From Fictibacillus fluitans (GTDB lineage Bacteria > Bacillota > Bacilli > Bacillales > Fictibacillaceae): DNA of 64,000 bases. The notes beneath the pieces are model-generated. The model was not told the origin of the DNA. It was given only the letters and a program-made list of their open reading frames with translations, and made no database searches. Where the stretch lies: positions 930,001 to 994,000 of the forward strand of contig NZ_JAUHTR010000001.1 of the NCBI RefSeq assembly GCF_030418125.1, written 5' to 3'. Made by a program: the position numbers and the translations under genes. The number at the start of each line of letters is the position of its first letter. Within the stretch, counting starts at the first letter, position 1. This document shows, piece by piece, positions 44,131 to 52,681 of this stretch.

Positions 44131-45168
44131 TTAAAGATCGTCGAATCCGTTGGCATCAGACACTTTGGTATACTGCCTTGGTTTTTGTTCGAAAAAATCG
44201 CTCTTTCCGCTGTCTACATGTTCATAGGCCCTGATCCATTTCATTGGATTTTCCCTATATCCCTCGAACGGTCGTTCCACCCCAAGTTCATTCACCCTTT
44301 TGTTCGCCATAAATTTAATATAAGCCTCAAGCTCCGGCATGTTAAGGCCGGCAAAGCGGTCTCCGATGATGTAACGGGCCCACTGTATTTCCAGCTCCGC
44401 TCCCTTTCTGAAGGTTTCCTGCACAAAGCGCATGGTTTCTTCATTATCCAGTTCCGGCACTTCTTTCAGCAGCTCTTTAAAAATCTGGCAAAACAACCGG
44501 ACATGCAGCTGTTCATCCCGATTAATATAATTGATCATCGTGCTCGTGCTCATCATTTTTTGGTTTCGTGCCAGGTTATAAAAGAAGGCAAAACCCGTAT
44601 AAAAATTCAAGCCTTCAAGGACCACATCATAGATGATGGATTCCAAGAAAGTCTTCGGTGTTGGATTTTCGGCAAAACGTATATATCCCTCTGCTATGAA
44701 ATCGTTTCGTTCCCGCAGGACTTCATCATGCTTCCAGTACTCAAAAATTTCATCCTGCTTCTGCTTGTTCACAAGGCTTGAGAGAACATAGGAATACGAC
44801 TGGTTATGAACCACTTCCTGAAAAGAGAGGACTGTCATCAGCGCGGACAGGCTGGAATCTGTGAGATACCCCGCTGCCCTGGACGAATAGTCGGTTTGGA
44901 TGCTGTCCAGAAAGGCCAAAAGCCCGATGATTTTGTTAAAGGTGTCCTTCTCCTCACCGGAAAGCTGCTGATATTGCTTTACGTCACCGGACATATTGAT
45001 TTCAAACGGGGTCCAAAAATTGGCCAGCATATTTTTGTACATGGGATATGCCCAGCTGTACCGCACATCGTCCCAGTTCAGTACATTAGAACTTTTTCCA
45101 TTCAGGATTCCCGTTGATGCATTCGGGGCTGTTACATCATATAATTTCCGTTTGCTTAATAGGTTCAT
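44131..45168 (-). CDS. nrdB: Class I ribonucleotide reductase, beta (radical) subunit
   Basis: The R2 protein holds the metal-radical cofactor that starts ribonucleotide reduction, and it requires oxygen. The 345-residue ferritin-like protein has all six metal ligands: Asp88, Glu118, His121, Glu185, Glu219 and His222. The radical tyrosine is Tyr125 in HNQSYSY, four residues after His121 as in E. coli. The sequence does not tell whether iron or manganese is used. No nrdI gene is adjacent. ATG 45168 follows GGAGGAG, 14 bases after nrdA. Confidence 0.93.
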   Translation of the reverse strand: MNLLSKRKLYDVTAPNASTGILNGKSSNVLNWDDVRYSWAYPMYKNMLANFWTPFEINMSGDVKQYQQLSGEEKDTFNKIIGLLAFLDSIQTDYSSRAAGYLTDSSLSALMTVLSFQEVVHNQSYSYVLSSLVNKQKQDEIFEYWKHDEVLRERNDFIAEGYIRFAENPTPKTFLESIIYDVVLEGLNFYTGFAFFYNLARNQKMMSTSTMINYINRDEQLHVRLFCQIFKELLKEVPELDNEETMRFVQETFRKGAELEIQWARYIIGDRFAGLNMPELEAYIKFMANKRVNELGVERPFEGYRENPMKWIRAYEHVDSGKSDFFEQKPRQYTKVSDANGFDDL

Positions 45169-45182
45169 TGTTATATCTCCTC

Positions 45183-47450
45183 CTAGCTTGAGCAGCTTTC
45201 ACAGTCTTCCAGCTCTGAAACAGATGTTGACCGGGTATAGTATGTGGTCTTCAACCCTGATCTCCAGGCGGTCAAATGAAGGTTCAGCAGTTCTTTTGCC
45301 TTGATCGTACTCTTCACATAAAAGTTAAATGAAATCGATTGGTCCACATGCTTTTGCCTGACAGCATTTTGTTTAATGCTGTAATGCTGATCCATGTCAT
45401 ACGCTGATTTATAGTACCAGTTTGTCTGTGGCGTGAGATCAGGAGCCGTAACCGGAATTTTAAAATCCTTCTTCTCTTCCGAATACTCTTTTTTGAAAAT
45501 GGGATCAACAGATGCGGTTGAGTTCGCGATCAGGCTTGTTGTCGCATTCGGTGCAACGGCCAGCAGCCAGGCATTTCGAACACCCCGTGTCTGAACTTCT
45601 TCCTTCAGCTGAAGCCATTTTTCAGAATGGTAGCCTCTTTGCTCAAAATAGGTTCCTGTTTCCCAGTCAGACCCCTTAAATGCCGGATAGGAGCCTTTTT
45701 CCTTTGCCAGTTCATTGCTCGCTTCAATGGCCAGGAAATTGATCTTTTCATACAGCTCATCGTTATATTGAACGGCTTCCTCAGACTCCCAACGGATTCC
45801 TTCAAGGGCCAGAAGATGATGAAGCCCAAATGTACCGAGTCCGATTGCGCGGTACTTATGGTTGGTGAGAACTGCCTGCTTAACTTCAATGCGGTTTTCA
45901 TTCAAATCAATTACATTGTCCAGCATCCGGACCTGAATCGGAATCAGGCGCTCAAGAACATTGTCCTTTACTGCCCTGGCAAGAGAGATGGAGCTTAAAT
46001 TACAAGTTACATAGTCACCGGGCCGTTTGGTGATGATAATCTTTCCGTCATCGGCCACCTCTTCTTCCACAGTTGTGGCTGACCCGTTTTGCGCTATTTC
46101 TGTACACAGGTTACTGCAGTATACCATCCCTTCGTGCTTGTTGGGATTGGCACGATTCACCGTATCCCGGTAAAACATATACGGTACGCCTGTTTCGAGC
46201 TGGCTTCTCATGATTCGTTTAAAAATCTCAATAGCCGGCACCACATCATATCCCCCGGATCCCTTATCACCAAAATAGCCCTGATCCGCAGCGCGAACAC
46301 ATTCCTCGTACTTTTGCCGGAAGCTTCCCTCTCCTGGCACTTCATCATAATAATCATCCAGTTCATAGCCCATTACTTTTTTGACCATGTAAGGATCAAA
46401 TAAATGCCAATCCTCCCTTGCCTCTGTCTTTTCCATAAATAAATCCGGAATGCAAAGGCCCAGAAAGAGATCGTGCACCCGTTGCCGTTCATCTCCATTG
46501 TTCAGCTTGGCATCCAGGAACGAAAACAAATCTTTGCCGAAAACATTATAGTAAATGGCGATCGCTCCCTTTCGCTGGCCCAGTTGGTCTACGCTGACGG
46601 CGGTTTGGTTCAGCAGCTTTGCCCATGGAATGATGCCCGAGGAATTCCCTTTAAATCCTTTGATTTCGGAACCGAGGCTTCTGATTTTACCGAGGTACAC
46701 GGCAATCCCTCCGCCCCCCTTGGAAAGTGTGGCCGCATCAGTTGTAGAATCATAGATTCCGCGCAAGCTGTCCTCCATCGTATCAATGAAACAGCTGGAG
46801 AGCTGGCCATAGCTTTTTCCAGCGTTCGCCAGTGTTGGCGTGGCAACGGTCATATAAAGATTTGACATGGCCCAGTATGCCTCTTTCACAAGACCCAGGC
46901 GCCGTTTTTCCGGTTCTCTGGAGAGCAGGGTCATCGCGACAATCATAAACCGCTCCTGTGGAAGCTCGTAAACACCACCTTCATGGGATTGCGCCAAATA
47001 ACGGTCAGCGAGTGTGCGGATCCCAATGTAGGTGAACTTTTGATCCTGAACCGGGTCAATTTCGCTTTCAAGCTCAGCAATTTCTGCTGCGGAATATGTT
47101 TGCAAAAGGGTTCTGTCGTAAATCCCCATTCCGGTTAACTGCTCAATCAGTTCATACAATGATCCATATCGTTGCCCCGATACATTGTTTCTGTTTTTAG
47201 ATGCTTCCCGGTATAGCTTCTTTAGATGTATCCTTGCCGCGACAAAGGTCCAGTCCGGCTCCTCAATGCAAATATTCTCGAGGGCATAAAGAACACCCAT
47301 GTTCAGCATCTTTTCTATGGAGTGCTCCTGGTGGGCAAAATAGGAAACCTTTTCTATGTATTCTTTTTTATTCCCCAGTTTTGGAAATCCCTCTATAATT
47401 TCATTTATTTCACCCATTACTCTCTGAACTCTTGAAATATCAGTAGCCAT
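45183..47450 (-). CDS. nrdA: Class I ribonucleotide reductase, alpha (catalytic) subunit
   Basis: The 755-residue R1 protein reduces ribonucleoside diphosphates. It has active-site cysteines in QLSSCFID and YVTCNLSS, the NLCTEI triad (Asn, Cys, Glu), the radical-transfer tyrosines in a YYTRS-type segment and the C-terminal CESCSS redox pair. Only about 25 residues precede the R1 N domain, so the N-terminal ATP cone is absent and dATP feedback on overall activity is not expected at that site. ATG 47450 follows AGGAGAG. Expression is probably controlled by the B12 riboswitch and NrdR boxes upstream. Confidence 0.94.
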   Translation of the reverse strand: MATDISRVQRVMGEINEIIEGFPKLGNKKEYIEKVSYFAHQEHSIEKMLNMGVLYALENICIEEPDWTFVAARIHLKKLYREASKNRNNVSGQRYGSLYELIEQLTGMGIYDRTLLQTYSAAEIAELESEIDPVQDQKFTYIGIRTLADRYLAQSHEGGVYELPQERFMIVAMTLLSREPEKRRLGLVKEAYWAMSNLYMTVATPTLANAGKSYGQLSSCFIDTMEDSLRGIYDSTTDAATLSKGGGGIAVYLGKIRSLGSEIKGFKGNSSGIIPWAKLLNQTAVSVDQLGQRKGAIAIYYNVFGKDLFSFLDAKLNNGDERQRVHDLFLGLCIPDLFMEKTEAREDWHLFDPYMVKKVMGYELDDYYDEVPGEGSFRQKYEECVRAADQGYFGDKGSGGYDVVPAIEIFKRIMRSQLETGVPYMFYRDTVNRANPNKHEGMVYCSNLCTEIAQNGSATTVEEEVADDGKIIITKRPGDYVTCNLSSISLARAVKDNVLERLIPIQVRMLDNVIDLNENRIEVKQAVLTNHKYRAIGLGTFGLHHLLALEGIRWESEEAVQYNDELYEKINFLAIEASNELAKEKGSYPAFKGSDWETGTYFEQRGYHSEKWLQLKEEVQTRGVRNAWLLAVAPNATTSLIANSTASVDPIFKKEYSEEKKDFKIPVTAPDLTPQTNWYYKSAYDMDQHYSIKQNAVRQKHVDQSISFNFYVKSTIKAKELLNLHLTAWRSGLKTTYYTRSTSVSELEDCESCSS

Positions 47451-47480
47451 TTAACAGCTCTCCTCTCTTTTTTGAACAAA

Positions 47481-47508
47481 AATAAAAGGCCCATCCAATG
47501 GATGAGCC
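47481..47508 (-). terminator. Second leader terminator before nrdA
   Basis: GGCTCATCC/GGATGGGCC stem with a three-base loop followed by TTTTATTTTT on the minus strand, 31 bases before the nrdA start. Confidence 0.8.
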
Positions 47509-47529
47509 CAAAAACGACACGAGTATGTA

Positions 47530-47559
47530 AAAAAACAAAAAACGGATTGTGCCGTTTTT
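47530..47559 (-). terminator. First leader terminator (riboswitch expression platform)
   Basis: AAAAACGG/CCGTTTTT hairpin with a six-base loop followed by T-run, just downstream of the cobalamin aptamer on the minus strand. Confidence 0.75.
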
Positions 47560-47596
47560 GTTTCTCAATCCCCGGAGAATCAAAACGCGAAACAAA

Positions 47597-47766
47597 AGGC
47601 AGGTCTACTGGCTAAAGCTTCATCCTACTCCGGACCTTCCCATGTAAAAGCCACAGCATTGTGCGCGTTCTTTACACAGTGGATTTCCGTTTCGTCCACA
47701 TGACAGTTGCGGGGACAGCTCCGGACTTTCACCGGATTCCCTATTAAGTCTTCACAGACACCTATT
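47597..47766 (-). ncRNA. Cobalamin (AdoCbl) riboswitch
   Basis: The minus strand carries the conserved cobalamin aptamer elements in order: an AATAGGGAA box, GGTGAAAGTCCGGAGCTGTCC (the B12 box core with CCCGCAACTG), a GGGAAGG-type internal region and the closing GCCAGTAGACCTGCC. It is followed by two terminator hairpins and nrdA. When B12 is present the oxygen-dependent reductase should be shut off, which makes sense if the genome also has a B12-dependent class II enzyme. Confidence 0.95.
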
Positions 47767-47777
47767 GTTTCAAATAT

Positions 47778-47821
47778 ACTATATTTAGTTTCTTACACAT
47801 TACTTTCACACTAAATATAGT
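47778..47821. promoter_or_regulatory. Two NrdR boxes
   Basis: ACTATATTTAGT (47778-47789) and ACTAAATATAGT (47810-47821) are near-palindromes matching the NrdR box core. They are 32 bases apart, about three helical turns, as is typical for tandem NrdR sites. They lie just upstream of the riboswitch, in the nrd promoter region. A TTGACA is present at 47825-47830 without an obvious partner -10. Confidence 0.8.
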
Positions 47822-47840
47822 GAATGTCAATACCTTTTCT

Positions 47841-48254
47841 TTATTTATTGGTGTTCCAGATGGTGCGTGCACAATATTTTATAATATCCCTGCGCCGGAT
47901 AATACCAATGAAATGGCCGTCATCATCCGTCACAGGAATAAAATTTTGATCGGTTGCCAGCGTGATTAAATCTTCCATATTTGAATTAATAGTAACAGAG
48001 ATGTTATTCAACCGCTGAGGCACATCCTTTAATTTCGTTTTAACTACATCATGGAAACCAAGATCAAAGGCCTCTTTTAGTTTCCACAACAAATCCCCCT
48101 CTGTTAACGTCCCGACATATTGTCCTTCCTCCGAGACGAGGGGAACCGACGTGTATTTGTGATACGAAAGCTTTTCTAAAGCCTGCCTAATGGTCGATTC
48201 AGGATTTAAATATTTTACCTCATCTTTAGGCAATAGATAAAAAGCGATGTTCAT
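47841..48254 (-). CDS. Two-CBS-domain protein
   Basis: A 137-residue protein made of a tandem CBS pair (about 12-65 and 75-130), with KYTSVPLVSEEGQYVGTLTEGDLL and NFIPVTDDDGHFIGIIRRRDII loops. Such stand-alone pairs bind adenine nucleotides or, as in DarB/CbpB, c-di-AMP. The ligand cannot be read from sequence. ATG 48254 follows AAAGGAG; the ORF runs on upstream without a site. Confidence 0.82.
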   Translation of the reverse strand: MNIAFYLLPKDEVKYLNPESTIRQALEKLSYHKYTSVPLVSEEGQYVGTLTEGDLLWKLKEAFDLGFHDVVKTKLKDVPQRLNNISVTINSNMEDLITLATDQNFIPVTDDDGHFIGIIRRRDIIKYCARTIWNTNK

Positions 48255-48386
48255 GCTGTGATCTCCTTTAACCCTTAATTGCAGCTGTACATATATACTA
48301 TAGCAAAATTCATGGTCTTCTTTCACACAAAAAAAGCCCTGGTAAGGACTCTTGTTCTTTATTTTTATTCCCACACTGAGAAGGTG

Positions 48387-48560
48387 TTAAACTTTTTTAC
48401 CTGGCTCCAGGAAGGTGTTCTGTTGATAGAGCCAGCTCTTATACTCTTCTTCCAGTTCGGTTAATGGCGTTTCCAGCTCCTTGCTGATTCCCGCCTTTTT
48501 AAGCATCTGTATAAGAAATTTTTTTCTTCCTTCAATCGCTTTCCGCAACAATCCGCCCAT
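48387..48560 (-). CDS. FbpA-like Fur-regulated small basic protein (57 aa)
   Basis: A 57-residue peptide, MGGLLRKAIEGRKKFL onwards, resembling the FbpA family of Fur-regulated basic proteins (a basic helix, then an LTELEEEYK segment). FbpA acts with the sRNA FsrA in the iron-sparing response. ATG 48560 follows GGGAGG. No clear Fur box was found in the 100 bases upstream, so iron control is not shown here. Confidence 0.6.
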   Translation of the reverse strand: MGGLLRKAIEGRKKFLIQMLKKAGISKELETPLTELEEEYKSWLYQQNTFLEPGKKV

Positions 48561-48702
48561 TCTTAACCTCCCGATAAAGCGTTTTCATAATATAGTATAC
48601 GTAGCTGCCGCAAATTAGTTTCAGCGTCTGTCACGTTAAACTAAATTTATTGGCAGTTGTATCACTTTATGACAGGAGACGAGCGGCAAATGACACCGAC
48701 TT

Positions 48703-49221
48703 TTACTTGGGCAAATCTTTGTTGATTTCTCTTCGAACATGTCCAATTTCAGGAAGGATAAGTTTCTTCATGGCCAAAGATACAGCGCCGGAAGACCCTG
48801 GCATCGCAAATACAGCGGTGGAATCAATGACGCCTGCAACCGCTCTGCTCATAATGGCGGCAGAACCAATGTCCTCGGTATAGCTCAGCATGCGAAACAA
48901 TTCTCCATATCCCGGGATTTCCTTTGTGAAGAGGGGCTCGATTGTTTCAATGGTGACGTCGCGTTTGGCAATTCCAGTTCCCCCGTTGATCAGTATAACC
49001 TCTATCTCTTCTGCCTGGCAGCCTTCAAGAACAGCTGACCGTATTTCATCCACTTCGTCTTTTACAATGGCATACTGAGAAACTCTGTGTCCATCTTGAA
49101 GAAGCTGGTCTTTGATTATGCGGCCGCTTTTGTCATTTTCCACTGTTCTTGTATCACTTACTGTAATCACTTTGCAGATTACAAAAGAAGGTGCTTCTTT
49201 TTTATGCTCTTCTACGCTCAT
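48703..49221 (-). CDS. moaB: Molybdenum cofactor biosynthesis protein MoaB
   Basis: A 172-residue MogA/MoaB fold protein of molybdopterin biosynthesis (molybdopterin adenylylation type). It has VITVSDTRTVENDKSG, the GGTGIAKRDVTIE motif and the closing AMPGSSGAVSLAMKKLI. ATG 49221 follows GAGGGGA. No other moa gene is adjacent. Confidence 0.93.
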   Translation of the reverse strand: MSVEEHKKEAPSFVICKVITVSDTRTVENDKSGRIIKDQLLQDGHRVSQYAIVKDEVDEIRSAVLEGCQAEEIEVILINGGTGIAKRDVTIETIEPLFTKEIPGYGELFRMLSYTEDIGSAAIMSRAVAGVIDSTAVFAMPGSSGAVSLAMKKLILPEIGHVRREINKDLPK

Positions 49222-49243
49222 TTTTTATCCCCTCTCCCGCATC

Positions 49244-49786
49244 CTACTTCTTCTTTCTCTTGATCAGCCATACCGCTATCGCAATGACGATGACAACAAT
49301 AACAATAAACACTGGCGCTGATGAATTTGTCTTGCTTTCTGTCTTCTCTGCTTTTTGTTCTGATTTTTCCTTCTGTTTGGCTGCTGGTGCTTTTTCTGTG
49401 TTTTTTTCGGGTTCTTTTTTCACTTCTTTCTTTTCTTCTGGTTTATTGACGGTAAAAGAAAGACCTTTTTCAATCACATGTCCATCAGCACCTATAATTT
49501 TGTAATCCACATTATATTTTCCGTTTTCCAGCGGATCCGGTGATGTGCCCGTCAAAACCTTGTCATTTACAGCTGTTTTAATGTCAACCGGTTTTCCATC
49601 TCTTGTTACTTTCATGGTACTTAAATTTTCAATTTTCGTTTCAAACGTTAACGTGATTTTACTGATATTTTCTTTGACAACGTCCCCATCTTTTGGAACA
49701 GAAGATTCCAGTCCTGTGTGCGCGGAGGCAATGGAAGCGGTTGAGAAAAATAAAATTGCGGTCAGAAGCCATATGTACTTATTCAT
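49244..49786 (-). CDS. Exported CopC-domain protein with C-terminal membrane anchor
   Basis: A 180-residue protein. Signal peptide 1-22 ends SIASA, so the mature protein begins with His23 (HTGLESSVPKDG), as needed for the Cu(II) histidine site of CopC. The CopC beta sandwich spans about 23-118. A Lys/Glu-rich low-complexity linker (120-155) and a C-terminal helix with RKKK tail follow. There is no CopD domain or gene here. It probably binds copper at the cell surface. ATG 49786 follows AAGGAG. Confidence 0.85.
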   Translation of the reverse strand: MNKYIWLLTAILFFSTASIASAHTGLESSVPKDGDVVKENISKITLTFETKIENLSTMKVTRDGKPVDIKTAVNDKVLTGTSPDPLENGKYNVDYKIIGADGHVIEKGLSFTVNKPEEKKEVKKEPEKNTEKAPAAKQKEKSEQKAEKTESKTNSSAPVFIVIVVIVIAIAVWLIKRKKK

Positions 49787-49836
49787 GTAAACTCTCCTTT
49801 TTGTGCTCGTCATACCTATATACTGTACAGGAAATC

Positions 49837-49878
49837 AAAAAAAAAGACCACTCAGAGCAAGTAATCTGAGGGTCTTCT
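49837..49878 (-). terminator. Terminator of minus-strand yjcZ-type gene
   Basis: GAAGACCCTCAGA paired with TCTGAGTGGTCTT, followed by nine T on the minus strand. Confidence 0.82.
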
Positions 49879-49902
49879 TTCGGACTTATGCCTGATTAGG
49901 GC

Positions 49903-49998
49903 TTAGCAAAACGAGCATGCACAGCCTATGATTATTAACAAAATGAACAACACCACAAGTAAAGCGAAGCCACTTCCGTGCCCGTATCCAAATGACAT
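49903..49998 (-). CDS. YjcZ-family tiny membrane protein (31 aa)
   Basis: A 31-residue peptide: MSFGYGHGSGFALL, a hydrophobic helix, and the C-terminal signature CACSFC. This is the YjcZ-type family of very small sporulation-associated membrane proteins. ATG 49998 lies after GAGGAGG. A CATATGTTA sequence (minus strand, 50041-50049) resembles a SigK -10, but its -35 partner is not convincing. Confidence 0.85.
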   Translation of the reverse strand: MSFGYGHGSGFALLVVLFILLIIIGCACSFC

Positions 49999-50229
49999 TT
50001 TGTTACCTCCTCTTTCGAGATATTTAATGATCTACATCCATAACATATGATGCGGCCGGGCTCTGTGAAACGGTACAAGAGTCTATTTTTTTAAACAAAA
50101 CCATGAAATTTCCGTTTTTGTTTTCATTGCCCTTTTTTAATGCTTATCCGCATTTGTCCAAACATAAATGACAAGACTTCATATATTGTTAGGGAGATGT
50201 TGGAGTTTATAAAAAAGGAGGTAAATACT

Positions 50230-50322
50230 ATGGGATACGCTGCAGGTGGCAGAGGTTTCGCCATGATCGTGGTACTGTTCGTACTTCTTATCATCGTTGG
50301 CTGTGCATGTTCATTCTGCTAA
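50230..50322 (+). CDS. YjcZ-family tiny membrane protein (30 aa)
   Basis: A 30-residue paralogue of the preceding gene: MGYAAGGRGFAMIVVLF, hydrophobic helix, end GCACSFC. ATG 50230 follows AAGGAGG. Divergent from the first copy with a 230-base shared upstream region, in which no other gene was seen. Probably expressed in sporulation like its relatives. Confidence 0.85.
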   Translation: MGYAAGGRGFAMIVVLFVLLIIVGCACSFC

Positions 50323-50416
50323 CAAGCAAACAGGGAAAAGATGCAGATCTTTTCCTTGTGCATTAATGAACTACGATTAACGCAAATCTTTTTCCAATAA
50401 CCCAAAACCCATTTTT

Positions 50417-50449
50417 AAAGCACTGAGCAATTGCCCAGTGCTTTTTTTT
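50417..50449 (+). terminator. Terminator downstream of yjcZ-type gene
   Basis: AAAGCACTG/CAGTGCTTT stem extended by GCAATTGC, followed by eight T. Confidence 0.82.
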
Positions 50450-52514
50450 ATTGCTCATCGCTATTTTCTTCCGTGCTCTTTGTTTTTTCCTTGAGGTCCC
50501 AATACGTTTCGAGAGCACGCTGCCCAATATGCTTATTGACCGCCTGTGTGCCGCTATAGGGAGAAGCGTCAGGAACAATGATGGCATAAGCAATTTCCGG
50601 ATCGTCAAACGGAGCATAGCCGACAAGCGTCAAGTTATCCTTATCAGCGATAAAGTTCCCGTTGCTGTCATATTTCTTCACCTGTGCTGTACCTGTTTTA
50701 CCCGCAGGATTATGGTACTTCGGATTATTGCCAAAGTACGTTGTTGCAGTTCCTCCAGGCGAATGGTAAACCTCCCAGAACCCCTGTTGAACCCGATCGA
50801 TATAGCTCTTATCCATGTCGAGTTCATTCAGGACATTCGGTTCAAACCGTTTAACGAGCTTGCCTTCCATATGATTTTCCGTCTGCGGCTCACGAATCTC
50901 CTTAACCAGCCTTGGCTGCACGCGGTACCCGCCATTCGCAATCGTAGATACATATTGCACCATCTGGATCGGGGTATATGTATCAAACTGGCCGATTCCC
51001 ATATCAATCATATTACCGAGCTGGTCGGTGTAGCCGCCATTGTAGCCTGTAGATTCGTTCGGAAAATCAATGCCCGTTTTTACTCCAAGACCAAACTGGC
51101 TGAAATAATAGCGCATCACATCAAACCCAAGGTAGCGGTTGTCTCCATAGAAGCTCTTCGTACTGTAACTGAATTTCCCAAGACGCATGACAATATTGTA
51201 CATATACACATTGGAAGATCGCTTTAAAGCAGTCAAATCATTGATGCTTCCCATGTTCGCATGCGATTTTTTCGTCAGGGATCCAAATTTTAATGGAGCG
51301 TCATAGATATATTCCCCCGGGTGAATCACTCCTTTATGAAGTCCTGTGAGCACGGTTGCCCCCTTGACAGCAGATCCCATTTCATAGGCATCGAACAAGG
51401 CGCCGTAAGAGTCATTAACAAATGCGCCATTCTTGTCCATCTTTTTCCCGGCAATTGAGTAGACTTCCCCTGTTTTCGGGTTCATCATCACAATGTAGGC
51501 AGACCTCATCATTTCATTTCCGCGGTCAGCCCTGCCTTTCCTTATTTCTTCTTCCAAAATTTTTTCCATCTTTTCCTGCAGGTCCATATCGATGGTCAGT
51601 ACCAGATCTTTTCCGCGTTTTCCCGGAATGACTTTGGGCTCACCCAGTGTTTTGCCTGTTTTGGGATTGGTAAGAAAAATACTTTTTTCTTTCGTCCCTC
51701 TCAGAGTCTCCTGATATTGCGCTTCAAGCCCGCTCACGCCAACCTGGTCGGTCCGGTCGTAATTCATGGCGCCGAAATATTCCTGCTGCTCTTTAGGCAT
51801 CTGTTTCACGCGTCCAAAAATCGTTTTCAGCGAGTCGCCAAAAGGATAGGTCCTGTCGGCATCCGGCATGATATCAATGCCCGGGAGAAGGTTCAGATTT
51901 TCGGAAATGATGGAAATCTCCCTGTCGGTCAGGTTCTTCTTTACCGGAGAAGCAGAGTAGGCATATCCCGCGTCCATTTCCCTTTTAATCGCAAGTATTT
52001 CCAAATCTTTTTTAGTAAGTGTATGTAAATCCTTCTCGGTAATCCGCTCAACCAGCAGCTTGTACTCCTTTTCATTGTTCAGTTTTTTAATTTCTGCCTC
52101 AGTGAGCCTTTCCTTCAGCAGTTGTGGAACTCCGTTCTTTACAATGAAAAAGTCCTTTTTGTCCCGTTCCGGAATTTTTTTGATGTCGACCTTAATGTGC
52201 TGCGAGAGCCATTTTGCCACCTTATAAGTATCCTCCGGCTTGGTGCTGCTCGTTTTGGTATATGTCAGTGTAAAATAGGGTTTGTTATCCACAACCACAC
52301 GCTGATACCGGTCCAGTATTTTCCCGCGGGGGGCTTCTTTTTTTGCTTCTTCTTTTTTAATGGCTTCCGATTCCTGCCTTTTTTCTTCACCATTAACGAT
52401 TTGAAGGACGCCCAGACGAAGAATTAAAATCGAGAAAAGCAAGAAAACAGCAATGAATAAGATGTTGAGCCGAAAAGGGAGATGATTCTTTTTCTTTTTG
52501 GTTTGAGTCTCCAT
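50448..52514 (-). CDS. Class B penicillin-binding protein (PBP2A/PbpH type)
   Basis: A 688-residue monofunctional transpeptidase for rod-shape peptidoglycan synthesis. It has one N-terminal membrane helix (about 17-40), a PBP dimerisation domain (60-290), and a transpeptidase domain with Ser381-x-x-Lys384 (GSAVKG), Ser433-Ser434-Asn435 and Lys606-Thr607-Gly608. The MGSAVKG variant is typical of Bacillus PbpA and PbpH. ATG 52514 follows GGGAGG. Monocistronic, not next to mre or rodA genes. Confidence 0.93.
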   Translation of the reverse strand: METQTKKKKNHLPFRLNILFIAVFLLFSILILRLGVLQIVNGEEKRQESEAIKKEEAKKEAPRGKILDRYQRVVVDNKPYFTLTYTKTSSTKPEDTYKVAKWLSQHIKVDIKKIPERDKKDFFIVKNGVPQLLKERLTEAEIKKLNNEKEYKLLVERITEKDLHTLTKKDLEILAIKREMDAGYAYSASPVKKNLTDREISIISENLNLLPGIDIMPDADRTYPFGDSLKTIFGRVKQMPKEQQEYFGAMNYDRTDQVGVSGLEAQYQETLRGTKEKSIFLTNPKTGKTLGEPKVIPGKRGKDLVLTIDMDLQEKMEKILEEEIRKGRADRGNEMMRSAYIVMMNPKTGEVYSIAGKKMDKNGAFVNDSYGALFDAYEMGSAVKGATVLTGLHKGVIHPGEYIYDAPLKFGSLTKKSHANMGSINDLTALKRSSNVYMYNIVMRLGKFSYSTKSFYGDNRYLGFDVMRYYFSQFGLGVKTGIDFPNESTGYNGGYTDQLGNMIDMGIGQFDTYTPIQMVQYVSTIANGGYRVQPRLVKEIREPQTENHMEGKLVKRFEPNVLNELDMDKSYIDRVQQGFWEVYHSPGGTATTYFGNNPKYHNPAGKTGTAQVKKYDSNGNFIADKDNLTLVGYAPFDDPEIAYAIIVPDASPYSGTQAVNKHIGQRALETYWDLKEKTKSTEENSDEQ

Positions 52515-52640
52515 CTATTTGTCCTCCCAGGATATTATTACAAATATATTACAGCTACCTTCTACTTATAGATTACTAAATATTAATAATAATTCCAAGT
52601 TTTTCATAGGAATTTATTTCTAAAGATTGCTTTTCCATAC

Positions 52641-52668
52641 AAAAAAAACACCGCTTTGCCAGCGGTGC
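52641..52668 (-). terminator. Terminator of patatin gene
   Basis: CACCGCT/AGCGGTG stem followed by eight T on the minus strand. Confidence 0.87.
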
Positions 52669-52681
52669 CTCTTCTTTCTTA

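Noticed and set aside
47841-48254. Naming the CBS protein darB/cbpB
   Set aside because: Length and layout are similar, but the sequence blocks do not match DarB closely enough to claim c-di-AMP binding.
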